From an uncultured Lachnospiraceae bacterium (GTDB lineage Bacteria > Bacillota > Clostridia > Lachnospirales > Lachnospiraceae): a DNA stretch of 37,222 nt. Every line of letters starts with the position of its first letter. Within the stretch, counting starts at the first letter, position 1. The stretch lies in NCBI GenBank assembly GCA_902786205.1, contig CADABQ010000046.1, forward strand, positions 1 through 37,222, given 5' to 3'. Positions 17,660 to 24,980 of the stretch are shown piece by piece. Below the pieces are notes generated by a model that was not told where the DNA came from, ran no database searches, and saw nothing but the letters and a program-made list of their open reading frames with translations. The translations under genes and the position numbers were made by a program.

Positions 17660-17807
17660 ATGTACTCTCGGAATCTCCCTTGCACCCACTTTTGCGACTG
17701 TTTTTCCGCCAGCTATACACAAATTTAATCAACGTACGCTCCACGTACGCCTCACTGACAAAAAACCATTTTGCAAAATCAGGCACAAAGAGACTCCGAG
17801 AGTACAT
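17660..17807. repeat. MITE-like palindromic element
   Basis: An 18-base terminal inverted repeat with 17 matches: ATGTACTCTCGGAATCTC at 17660-17677 and, inverted, GAGACTCCGAGAGTACAT at 17790-17807. The halves continue to pair imperfectly inward (for example TTTTGC and GCAAAA), so the whole 148 bases could fold as one long hairpin. The centre has two direct copies of ACGTACGC. There is no coding capacity. It fits a miniature inverted-repeat element placed 22 bases upstream of the TetR start codon, within its leader. Confidence 0.65.
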
Positions 17808-17828
17808 TAAGTTTTTAACCGAATCAGG

Positions 17829-17861
17829 CAAGTAGCGAAGCGGATTGCAGATATCTACTTG
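17829..17861. repeat. Dispersed short repeat, copy 1
   Basis: CAAGTAG (17829-17835) and CTACTTG (17855-17861) are perfect inverted arms around a core reading AAGCGGATTGCAGATAT. The core is nearly identical to that at 31958-31990 and is related to 35306-35340 in the opposite orientation. All three copies lie between genes, which fits a REP-like family. Confidence 0.55.
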
Positions 17862-17896
17862 ACTGCGTATCATTTTGGTTCATTTCTGTTGGTTAT

Positions 17897-17925
17897 AGTA
17901 TATATGGTTTTGAAATATAAAACAA
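17897..17925 (-). promoter_or_regulatory. Probable promoter of the TetR gene
   Basis: Read on the minus strand, TTGTTT (17920-17925) and TATACT (17897-17902) are 17 bases apart. A GGTTTTGAAAT copy (17906-17916) sits inside the spacer, as expected for autorepression. The transcript would run through the dispersed repeat and the MITE-like hairpin, giving a structured leader of about 250 bases. Confidence 0.5.
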
Positions 17926-17981
17926 GCGGTTTTGAAAACTATTATAGAATAAAAAAGTGACATAAAGGCCTGTTTTGTAAA

Positions 17982-18010
17982 TTGATTTCTATCTGGTTAT
18001 TAACTACAAT
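17982..18010 (+). promoter_or_regulatory. Probable promoter of the flavin oxidoreductase gene
   Basis: TTGATT (17982-17987) and TACAAT (18005-18010) are 17 bases apart. A GGTTTTAAAAACT motif at 18017-18029 covers the expected transcription start, and a second copy (GGTTTTGAAAACT, 17928-17940) lies upstream. Both could be operators for the divergent TetR regulator. Confidence 0.55.
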
Positions 18011-18139
18011 ATATGTGGTTTTAAAAACTATGTTATGTAGAAAAAAGTAAGGTGTTGTAGTGCGAAAGATAGAAAGCAAGTTAAAGAAAGTTTGCTTTGT
18101 TTTATAGCAAAATAAAAGTTGTCGCGGAAAGGAATTAAA

Positions 18140-19225
18140 ATGAAAGAATTAAGGATTGGGAACAAAGTAGCAAGACTTCCAATTATTCAAGGGGGAATGG
18201 GCGTTGGTGTCAGTCGTGGACGTTTAGCAGGTGCAGTAGCAAAGGAAGGCGGGATTGGCATTATATCCACTGCACAAATCGGATATGATTTGGAAGGGTT
18301 TGATAAGGATCAAGAAGGCTGCAATCTTAGAGCCATCAGAGAACATATTGCAATGGCAAAAGAGATGTGTAATGGTGGATTAGTCGGTGTAAATGTAATG
18401 GTAGCATTAAAACAATACCGGGAACATGTAAAGGAGGCTGTGAAGGCAGGTGCAGATGTTGTAATTTGTGGCGCAGGGCTTCCTATGGATTTGCCAGAAT
18501 TGGTTGCAGGTAGTGATACAAAGATTGCACCGATTGTATCTTCTGCCAGAGCGGCAAGATTACTATTACAGAAATGGAAAAGAAGATACGATTACATCGC
18601 AGATTTTTTAGTAATTGAGGGACCAAAGGCAGGTGGGCATCTTGGATTTACAAAAGAAGATGCAGTGAAAGATATAAATTTTGATGAAGAAATAAAGGCA
18701 ATTATAGCAGTAGTAAGAGATATGGAAGAAAAATGCAATGCAAAAATTCCTGTTATCGTAGCAGGTGGAATTTTTGATAAGAGGGATATTGACCATGTTA
18801 TTTCTCTTGGAGCGGACGGTGTACAGATTGCAAGTCGTTTTGTTGCAACCTATGAATGTGATGCTTCGGATGCATATAAACAGGCGTATATAAACGCAAA
18901 GGCGGAAGATGTCCGTATTATACAAAGTCCGGTGGGAATGCCTGGTAGAGCAGTAAACAATGCCTTTTTGAAAAAGGTTGATGAAGGAAAGGTATGCGTA
19001 GATAAATGTTATAAATGTCTTGGAAAATGTAACCCCGCAGAGATTCCATACTGTATTACAAAAGCGCTTGTAAATGCAGTGAAAGGTGATTTGGATAATG
19101 GGTTAATTTTTTGTGGTGCAAATGTGGGGCGTATCAATACCATTGTCAGTGTGCATGAATTGATGGCAGAATTAACGGAAGAAATAGAAGTTGGCATTGT
19201 TGAAACAGAAAGAATTGCTGGATAA
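18140..19225 (+). CDS. Nitronate monooxygenase/FabK-like flavin oxidoreductase
   Basis: A 361-residue FMN-dependent TIM-barrel enzyme of the 2-nitropropane dioxygenase/FabK superfamily. Typical parts are IIQGGMGVGVS near the N-terminus, VVICGAGLP, IEGPKAGGHLG and the phosphate-binding VIVAGGIFD with LGADGVQIASRF. It could be a nitronate monooxygenase, an enoyl-ACP reductase II or another NAD(P)H-flavin oxidoreductase; the sequence does not decide. A cysteine cluster near the C-terminus (Cys286, 290, 293, 297 and 305) is not part of classical FabK and may bind metal or an Fe-S cluster. ATG 18140 with AAAGGA upstream is preferred to the TTG at 18119. The gene is divergent from the TetR regulator. 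Confidence 0.78.
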   Translation: MKELRIGNKVARLPIIQGGMGVGVSRGRLAGAVAKEGGIGIISTAQIGYDLEGFDKDQEGCNLRAIREHIAMAKEMCNGGLVGVNVMVALKQYREHVKEAVKAGADVVICGAGLPMDLPELVAGSDTKIAPIVSSARAARLLLQKWKRRYDYIADFLVIEGPKAGGHLGFTKEDAVKDINFDEEIKAIIAVVRDMEEKCNAKIPVIVAGGIFDKRDIDHVISLGADGVQIASRFVATYECDASDAYKQAYINAKAEDVRIIQSPVGMPGRAVNNAFLKKVDEGKVCVDKCYKCLGKCNPAEIPYCITKALVNAVKGDLDNGLIFCGANVGRINTIVSVHELMAELTEEIEVGIVETERIAG

Positions 19226-19245
19226 AATTGGATAGTGAAAAAATA

Positions 19246-19298
19246 AAAACGGCTGAATATAGCGTTGGGAGGATACTAAGGTTATATTTTGCCGTTTT
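19246..19298 (+). terminator. Terminator after the flavin oxidoreductase
   Basis: AAAACGGC (19246-19253) pairs with GCCGTTTT (19291-19298), and AATATA pairs with TATATT inside. The 3' arm ends in a short T-run (GTTTTGTTG). Confidence 0.65.
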
Positions 19299-19373
19299 GT
19301 TGTATTAAGCGACTGAAACTGGTAAAGTGTGTTCCAGAATTAGTAGAAAAAAAGTCAAAACAACAACATGCTG

Positions 19374-19402
19374 TTAATTTTGGACGTGGTTTGTATTATA
19401 AT
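19374..19402 (+). promoter_or_regulatory. Probable promoter of the MarR-glycolipid operon
   Basis: A perfect TATAAT (19397-19402) lies 25 bases before the MarR start. The best-spaced -35 is the weak TTAATT (19374-19379, 17-base spacer). A TTGGAC is present but only 12 bases away, which is too close. Confidence 0.5.
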
Positions 19403-19426
19403 GTCGTTTAAAAGAGGAGACACAAC

Positions 19427-19891
19427 ATGCGAGATGAAATAAATACGGTATCAACTCATATAAAATTAATCAATGAGTTGATTGAAAAAAAGGCAAATCA
19501 AAAATTAAAAATCTATGGTATTACCGTATCACAAATACGGGTAGTAGTTGTTTTAAAAGCGGCAAAAAATGAGACTTGTTCTATGAAGGAGCTGGAAAAA
19601 TCATTGAAATTGTCGCAGCAAAATATTGTAGGTTTGGTAAAACGGTTAGAAGAGAAAAAGGTTTTATATAGTTTTCCAGATAAAGAAGATAAACGAATAA
19701 AGCATGTTAAGTTGACCGATTCGGGAAATCAGTTATGTGATACGATTGCGTTTGAATTAAAAAAAATGGATGAGTGGATTTTAGAAGCGTTGACAGAGGA
19801 AGAAAAAGAGAATTTTTCTAGTTTGTTAAAGAAAATATATTCTCATGTGATGGGAGATTCGGAATATTCAAGTCAGATATTGAAAGAATAA
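19427..19891 (+). CDS. MarR-family regulator of the glycolipid operon
   Basis: A 154-residue MarR-type winged-helix regulator. The recognition region is SMKELEKSLKLSQQNIVGLVKRLEEKKVLYSFPDKEDKRIKHVKLTDSG, about residues 45-103, with the wing DKEDKR. It starts at ATG 19427 behind AGAGGAGA. It is the first gene of a five-gene run of same-strand genes with 20-base gaps or overlaps, so it probably controls its own operon. FabT, a MarR protein that controls membrane lipid genes, is a reasonable model given the two acyltransferases downstream, but this is inference. Confidence 0.82.
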   Translation: MRDEINTVSTHIKLINELIEKKANQKLKIYGITVSQIRVVVVLKAAKNETCSMKELEKSLKLSQQNIVGLVKRLEEKKVLYSFPDKEDKRIKHVKLTDSGNQLCDTIAFELKKMDEWILEALTEEEKENFSSLLKKIYSHVMGDSEYSSQILKE

Positions 19892-19911
19892 AAGGTATAA
19901 GAGAGGGTATT

Positions 19912-20688
19912 ATGGGAACAGAAAAAGAGATACATTATTATCAGACCTATACGGATGATTTTGTATTTAGCAAAAACCAGGATTTTCAATTACCAGAGGA
20001 TTATTTATGGGTCAATGAAACAAAGGGACACCAGCTTTTAGAAAAAATTCTTTTAAAAGTTGCTGGTGTTTTTGCAAATATTTATTGCCGAGTATTTTTA
20101 CATGCCAAAGTAGTAAATAAAAAAGTGTTACGGCAGTGCAAAGAGGAAGGAATCTTTTTATTTGGAAATCATACACAGGAAGTAGGCGATGTATTTTTAC
20201 CTAAGTTGTTATGCGGAGGCAAACGATATTTTGCCATTGCGTCAGCAGCAAATTTAGGGATTCCTGTGATTGGAAAATTATTACCATGGTTAGGGGCGTT
20301 GCCTATTCCAAATGATTTTAGAAAAATGAAGGATTTTAAGCAGGCAGTTTATAAACGAATAGAAGAAAAAAAGTGTATTGTGATTTATCCAGAGGCACAT
20401 GTATGGCCATACTGTACTTGGATACGCCCGTTTCCTGCAACCTCCTTTCATTATCCTGTAGAAAGCAAAACACCATCCTATGCGATGACTACGACATATC
20501 AAAAAAGAAAATGGGGGAAAAAGCCTAAGATTACAATATATGTAGATGGACCTTTCTATGCAGAGGAAGGATTATCAAAAAAAGAGCAGCGGGAAAAATT
20601 GAGAGATACTGTATATGGGGTAATGAAGGATAGAAGTCAAAATAGTAATTATGACTATATGATCTATAAACCAAAAGGGAGGGAATAG
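19912..20688 (+). CDS. PlsC-like acyltransferase, first copy
   Basis: A 258-residue protein of the PlsC/LPLAT acyltransferase superfamily, which transfers acyl chains to glycerophosphates or other hydroxyl acceptors. The catalytic box is NHTQEVGD with His87 and Asp93, so it reads HX5D instead of the usual HX4D. A block-III equivalent is present as VIYPEAHVWPY, followed by the aromatic WIRPFPATSFHYPV segment. There is one weakly hydrophobic stretch before the box and no signal peptide; it should act at the inner face of the membrane. It lies 20 bases after the MarR gene and 6 before the first GT8. Confidence 0.72.
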   Translation: MGTEKEIHYYQTYTDDFVFSKNQDFQLPEDYLWVNETKGHQLLEKILLKVAGVFANIYCRVFLHAKVVNKKVLRQCKEEGIFLFGNHTQEVGDVFLPKLLCGGKRYFAIASAANLGIPVIGKLLPWLGALPIPNDFRKMKDFKQAVYKRIEEKKCIVIYPEAHVWPYCTWIRPFPATSFHYPVESKTPSYAMTTTYQKRKWGKKPKITIYVDGPFYAEEGLSKKEQREKLRDTVYGVMKDRSQNSNYDYMIYKPKGRE

Positions 20689-20694
20689 AAGCGT

Positions 20695-21552
20695 ATGAAC
20701 ATTTTATATTGTGGAGATAAAAATATAGAAGATGGATTGATTCTTTCTGTATTGTCGCTCTTGAAAAATGTGAAAGAAGCATTGTCTATTTACATTCTTA
20801 CTATGCAGAGTGAGGACGTAGATTGTAGTTGTCAGGCAGTGACTGAAAGCACGATAGAGTATTTGAACCAAAAGGTGAAACAAAGCAATGTAGAGAGTTT
20901 TGTTAAGAAAATTGATATGACAAAATATTTTCAGGAAGATAGGCCACTTGCAAATTTAAAGACTCGTTTTACTCCTTTTTGTATGTTGCGACTTTATGCA
21001 GATTTGGTGGAGGAGCTTCCAGACCGTTTGCTTTATTTGGATAATGATGTGATTTGTAGAGGAGATTTAGAAAGTTTTTATTATCAGGATATGCATAATA
21101 CAGAATTAGCGGGGGTATTGGATTACTACGGTTCTTGGTTTTTCAGAAAGCAATTTTGGAAAAGAGATTATGTAAATTCAGGTGTATTGCTTTTAAATTT
21201 GGAAAGAATAAGAGAAACGAAATTATTTGAACAGTGTCGGAAAAGGTGTAGAGAAAAGAAGATGTTTATGCCGGATCAATCCGCTATCAATAAATATGCT
21301 ATTGAAAAAAAATTGCTTGCTCGCAGATATAATGAACAGAGAAAATTACATGCCAATACCGTATTACAGCATTTTACTACCAGTTTCCGTTTTTTACCAT
21401 GGTTTCATAAAGTCAGTGTAAAGCCATGGCAGATAGAAAAAATGCATAGGGTGCTTAAATTATATGAGTATGATGCATTGTTAGAAGAATATGTGAATGT
21501 ACAAAAAAGTATTCAAAATGAGAATCAGAAGACCGAAGGAGGAGTTGCATGA
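20695..21552 (+). CDS. GT8-family glycosyltransferase, first copy
   Basis: A 285-residue glycosyltransferase of family GT8 (retaining, metal- and UDP-sugar-dependent). The N-terminus ILYCGDKNIEDGLILSVLSLLKN is the usual nucleotide-sugar entry strand and helix. The metal-binding DxD is Asp116-Asn-Asp118 in LLYLDNDVICRGDLE. YVNSGVLLLNLERIRE and MPDQSAINKYAI are further conserved segments. It begins behind AGGGAGGG and ends with an ATGA overlap into the next GT8. The acceptor is unknown; a lipid acceptor is likely from the flanking acyltransferases. Confidence 0.82.
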   Translation: MNILYCGDKNIEDGLILSVLSLLKNVKEALSIYILTMQSEDVDCSCQAVTESTIEYLNQKVKQSNVESFVKKIDMTKYFQEDRPLANLKTRFTPFCMLRLYADLVEELPDRLLYLDNDVICRGDLESFYYQDMHNTELAGVLDYYGSWFFRKQFWKRDYVNSGVLLLNLERIRETKLFEQCRKRCREKKMFMPDQSAINKYAIEKKLLARRYNEQRKLHANTVLQHFTTSFRFLPWFHKVSVKPWQIEKMHRVLKLYEYDALLEEYVNVQKSIQNENQKTEGGVA

Positions 21553-22505
21553 AACCGATAATACCTGTATTTTTTACAATTGATGATGGATATGCACCGT
21601 TGTTAGGTGTGGCATTACAGTCTATGATAGAGAATGCATCTACTGAGTACCAATATCATATTCATATCATTCATGAAAATGTTTCAGAGGAAAATCAGAA
21701 AAAAATATGTGACCTTGGAAAGAATAATTTTAAAATTGCATTTTCTTCCATGGAGAAATCTTTAGAAGACATTACGAACCGAACGGAAAACTACCTTCGA
21801 TGCGACTATTTTACAATGACAATTTATTTCCGTTTATTTATTCCTGAAATGTTTCCAGAATATGACAAAGGAATTTATATTGATAGCGATATTATTGTCC
21901 CAGGAGATATTTCGCAGTTATACAATGTTGATTTGAAAGACAATTATATTGGGGCTTGCCCGGATCATTCTGTTTCTAATGTACCTCCACTTGCAAAATA
22001 TATGGAGCAGGCGTTAGGAATTGATAAATATGAGTATATAAATTCAGGTGTCTTATTGATGAATTTGAAGAAAATGCGGGAAAACAAGTTTAGTGAACAC
22101 TTTTTGTTTTTACTAAAGAACTATCATTTTGATTGTTTAGCACCAGATCAGGATTATCTAAATGTAATGTGTCGCGGAAATATTTGTTTCTTGGATAAAT
22201 GTTGGGATGTGATGCCAAATAAGATGGAAAAAGTTCCATTTCGCAATCCTAAATTGATCCATTACAATTTGTTTGATAAGCCATGGTGCTACGATGGGAT
22301 TCAGTATGAAGAGTATTTTTGGGATTATGCAAAAAAGACTGTATTTTATGAGGAATTAAAGAAATTTAAGCAAGAGTATTCTGAGGAAAAGAAACAGTCA
22401 GATACAGAGGCGTTTGAGCGATTACTAAAGAAGGCAGAAATTATTCCAGATACAGAGATTACATTTAAAAAAGTATATGAAAGTGGAGTAAGCGTAAGAT
22501 TATGA
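21549..22505 (+). CDS. GT8-family glycosyltransferase, second copy
   Basis: A 318-residue GT8 glycosyltransferase. IPVFFTIDDGYAPLLGVALQSMIENAS is the canonical N-terminus, and Asp112-Ser-Asp114 in YIDSDIIVPGDISQLYN is the metal-binding motif. YINSGVLLMNLKKMRENK, LAPDQDYLNV and the late IHYNLFDKPWCYDG histidine segment complete a well-preserved family pattern. It is more typical than the first copy, so the two probably add different sugars or act in sequence and are not a recent duplication. GGAGG supports its ATG, and both of its ends overlap neighbours by four bases. Confidence 0.88.
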   Translation: MKPIIPVFFTIDDGYAPLLGVALQSMIENASTEYQYHIHIIHENVSEENQKKICDLGKNNFKIAFSSMEKSLEDITNRTENYLRCDYFTMTIYFRLFIPEMFPEYDKGIYIDSDIIVPGDISQLYNVDLKDNYIGACPDHSVSNVPPLAKYMEQALGIDKYEYINSGVLLMNLKKMRENKFSEHFLFLLKNYHFDCLAPDQDYLNVMCRGNICFLDKCWDVMPNKMEKVPFRNPKLIHYNLFDKPWCYDGIQYEEYFWDYAKKTVFYEELKKFKQEYSEEKKQSDTEAFERLLKKAEIIPDTEITFKKVYESGVSVRL

Positions 22506-23365
22506 TAATAGGGAAAAATAAACAACAGGTAATTCAAAATATTGAACAGGCTGCAAAAAACGAAGATTTTTATGCAAAGGTGGAGATTGATGATCCAGAG
22601 CTTTCTGTAAAAATGGAAAATCGTTTGTTAAAGAAATATTTAAGAACAAGGAAAAAAATAGGATATATCATTCGAAATATTGTTGCAAGAGCCATTGTGG
22701 ATACAGCATCCAGAGGGATAAATCGGACCACCGAATATGAGGGATTGGAGAATATCAAAAACATAAAAAGTGGAGCGATTGTGACAAGCAATCACTTTAA
22801 TCCAGTGGATAATACGGCTGTGCGAATGGCGGTAAAAAAGACTGGAAGAGGAAGATTATATATTGTAAGCCAAATCAGTAATCTTGCTATGGGAAGCTGG
22901 GTTGGTTTCTTAATGCGTTTTACGGATATTATTCCAATTTGCGCAAGAAATAAAAAATACATGAACCATCAATTCGCACCAATCATACAAAAATTAGTGA
23001 GAAAAAAACAGTGGGTGTTGATTTATCCAGAGCAGGAGATGTGGTTTAACTATCGAAAGCCTAGACCACCGAAAAGAGGTGCGTACTATTATGCAGCTAA
23101 ATTTAATGTTCCAATCGTTTCTTTCTTTGTGGAAATCAGAGATATGGACGAAAAAGAAAATGAGGAATTTTATAAAGTAAAATATATCGTACATGCACTT
23201 CCTGCTATTTATCCGTCTCCAGATTTGAGTGTCAAGGAAAATAGTGTTCGCATGATGCAAACGGATTATGAGCAAAAGAAAGCAGCTTATGAAAAGGCGT
23301 ATGGAAAAGCAGTAGACTATGCATTTGATTTATCGGATATAGCAGGATGGATTGGTGAAAAATAA
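22502..23365 (+). CDS. PlsC-like acyltransferase, second copy
   Basis: A 287-residue PlsC-superfamily acyltransferase with a canonical HX4D box, His98 to Asp103 in SNHFNPVDN. Downstream are LIYPEQEMWFNYRKPRPPKRGAYYYAAKFNVPIVSFFVE, the block III-IV region. It has about 60 residues before the first hydrophobic part and no signal peptide. It starts with an ATGA overlap on the second GT8 gene and is the last gene of the operon, followed by a strong terminator. With the first acyltransferase and the two glycosyltransferases it suggests synthesis of an acylated glycolipid. Confidence 0.8.
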   Translation: MIIGKNKQQVIQNIEQAAKNEDFYAKVEIDDPELSVKMENRLLKKYLRTRKKIGYIIRNIVARAIVDTASRGINRTTEYEGLENIKNIKSGAIVTSNHFNPVDNTAVRMAVKKTGRGRLYIVSQISNLAMGSWVGFLMRFTDIIPICARNKKYMNHQFAPIIQKLVRKKQWVLIYPEQEMWFNYRKPRPPKRGAYYYAAKFNVPIVSFFVEIRDMDEKENEEFYKVKYIVHALPAIYPSPDLSVKENSVRMMQTDYEQKKAAYEKAYGKAVDYAFDLSDIAGWIGEK

Positions 23366-23374
23366 AAAGATAAG

Positions 23375-23428
23375 AAAGACCTTTTAAGTAGACAAGGGAA
23401 CGACAGTATCTACTTAAAGGGTCTTTTT
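23375..23428 (+). terminator. Strong terminator after the glycolipid operon
   Basis: An 18-base stem pairs AAAGACCTTTTAAGTAGA (23375-23392) with TCTACTTAAAGGGTCTTT (23409-23426) with one wobble. A T-run continues to about 23429. Confidence 0.88.
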
Positions 23429-23503
23429 TCTTTATAAAAGTTTAAGAGCATCCATGACATATCCACTTGTTCTGCTGTAGAAAATGTGGTTTCTAAAATA
23501 GTG

Positions 23504-23543
23504 TTGACAAATTGTATATAACTGTATATACTGTATATATACA
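23504..23543 (+). promoter_or_regulatory. Promoter and TATATA-rich operator of the Ytr-like operon
   Basis: TTGACA (23504-23509), a 17-base spacer and TATACT (23527-23532) form a near-perfect sigma-A promoter. The spacer and start region carry a phased series of TGTATATA-type motifs, for example GTATATA and, inverted, TATATAC around 23515-23542. This fits an operator for the GntR regulator encoded within the operon (24981-25352). Confidence 0.75.
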
Positions 23544-23564
23544 TGAAGGGAGAGTGAAATATAT

Positions 23565-24440
23565 ATGAAGGAAAAAGAAAAAATGCTATTGAATGTATGT
23601 GGGTTATGTAAATCCTATGAACGGTTTGCTTTACAGGATATTTGTTTTTCCTTAGAGCCTGGTTATATTTTGGGTGTCATAGGGAAAAATGGTTCTGGCA
23701 AATCTACGCTAATAAGAACGCTACTGGGTAGCAGAAAGGGAACAGGAGAGGTGCAGCTTGGTGGTTGTTCCTGGAGTAATGTAGTTGCGTATAGAAAGCA
23801 ATTAGCGTTTGTCTTAAAGGATACACCTTTTCCTGAAATTATGAATGCAAAAGATTGTGGAAACTATTATGGGAAATGGTATGATGGATTTGATCTGAAA
23901 AAATATTTGCATTATTTAGAACAATTTCAGATTCCAGAAAAACAAGCAATAGAAAAACTTTCCACAGGGCAAAAAATTCGTCAGCAATTAGCATTTGCCT
24001 TGGCCTATGAGGCAAAATTATATCTGTTTGATGAAGCGACTGCAAATCTGGATGTAAAGTTTAGGGATGAGGTGTATCAGATTATAAGACAACTGGTGGC
24101 AACGGAAGAAAAGAGTGTTATTTTTGTCAGTCATCTGGTAGAGGAACTGGAACAGTTTGCCGATTACGCATTATGGCTTTATCAGGGAAAGCAAAAATAT
24201 TTTGGTACGGTGGAAGATTTAAAAGAGCAATATCGTATTGTGGAAATGAGTAAAGAGAAACTTGAGAATCAGTTTCAATGCAGCGAAAAGGATATTTTAA
24301 TTGGTAGGGAAAATGCGCATCATCAGGAATATTTACTGCGAACAGAAGTTGTTAAAAATTGTCCCGATTTGCTGGAGTATAGTCGTTATGGAACAATCAA
24401 AGAATTGATGTATTATTTAGAAAAGGTGGAATCGATATGA
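23565..24440 (+). CDS. ABC transporter ATPase, YtrB-like
   Basis: A 291-residue ATPase of the ABC-2 type class. Walker A is GKNGSGKST, the signature is the variant LSTGQKIRQQ, Walker B is LYLFDEATANLD, and the H-loop is VIFVSHL. The C-terminal 80 residues form the extra domain common in YtrB/EcsA-like ATPases. It begins behind AAGGGAGAG and ends in an ATGA overlap with the membrane subunit gene. It is the first gene after the TATATA-rich promoter. The substrate is unknown; related Ytr systems respond to cell wall antibiotics. Confidence 0.85.
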   Translation: MKEKEKMLLNVCGLCKSYERFALQDICFSLEPGYILGVIGKNGSGKSTLIRTLLGSRKGTGEVQLGGCSWSNVVAYRKQLAFVLKDTPFPEIMNAKDCGNYYGKWYDGFDLKKYLHYLEQFQIPEKQAIEKLSTGQKIRQQLAFALAYEAKLYLFDEATANLDVKFRDEVYQIIRQLVATEEKSVIFVSHLVEELEQFADYALWLYQGKQKYFGTVEDLKEQYRIVEMSKEKLENQFQCSEKDILIGRENAHHQEYLLRTEVVKNCPDLLEYSRYGTIKELMYYLEKVESI

Positions 24441-24938
24441 GAGAGGCAATAGACGAAATTAAGATGGAGGCAGCAAAAAAGCCTGTGTTGTTTTTAATAG
24501 AGGTGGCGTTTCTGGTTGCACTGATTGGAACTGGTTTCTTATCTAATACTTATGATCCATTTGCGGTGTGGATGTTTTATGCAATCGTTGGAATCAACAC
24601 AACTACGATGCTGCTGTTTGGCGAGAGTGAGATTGATTTTTCCCTACCAAGAACATGTAGGCGAGGCTGGTTTTGGCAAAGAGTTAAGAGGAGAGTTGTT
24701 GCGAAAAATATATTTTTTCCTGTCTATTTTCTTTATGGGAGATGTGGTTTTGGTAGATGGCCCAGAAGTGGAACGCTTCAAAACAGTTCTATCAAAGTTT
24801 CCAATTTTATTACGCCCTCAAGGAGGCAATGGATTGCTTATTCAGGTGCTTGTATTTCTGGTCTTAACGGTACTTTTGTTGCTAGATTTAAAAAGACAGT
24901 GTGCAGAGTTGGGCATAGGTGAGTATAAAGCAGAATGA
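24437..24938 (+). pseudogene. Frameshifted ABC membrane subunit, YtrC-like
   Basis: The first frame begins at ATG 24437 (overlapping the ATPase stop) and reads two hydrophobic segments (VLFLIEVAFLVALIGTGFL and WMFYAIVGINTTTMLLF) up to ESEIDF. It then becomes non-hydrophobic and arginine-rich, reaching a stop near 24922. The +1 frame carries the natural continuation, EHVGEAGFGKELRGELLRK and two more membrane segments, to 24938. The break is at five T residues (24637-24641): removing one T gives one 166-residue, roughly four-helix protein. It may be a true loss-of-function allele, a sequence error or slippage. The original would be the transmembrane partner of the upstream ATPase. Confidence 0.7.
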
Positions 24939-24980
24939 TGTGTGTGGTGAGGAAAGTAAATATAGAAAGTAGGAACAAGT

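Larger units (their letters stand above)
17639..18139. other. Regulatory intergenic region of about 500 bases
   Basis: No gene is visible. The region holds, in order, a MITE-like palindromic element (17660-17807), one copy of a dispersed repeat (17829-17861), a leftward promoter for the TetR gene (17897-17925) and a rightward promoter for the oxidoreductase (17982-18010). Three copies of a GGTTTTnAAAact operator-like motif lie across the two promoters. Confidence 0.65.

Noticed and set aside
17403..17873. A 156-residue minus-strand open frame
   Set aside because: It is out of frame with the TetR gene, runs through the MITE-like hairpin and has no recognisable domain or ribosome site.
23447..23475. 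A fourth copy of the dispersed repeat
   Set aside because: Only ATATCC-CTTG and AGAGC are shared (about 17 of 25 positions), without inverted arms; this could be chance in AT-rich sequence.
24525..24938. A separate 137-residue gene in the +1 frame
   Set aside because: It is the natural continuation of the membrane protein that begins at 24437. Its first part is a shadow of that gene's first frame and no ribosome site precedes 24525.
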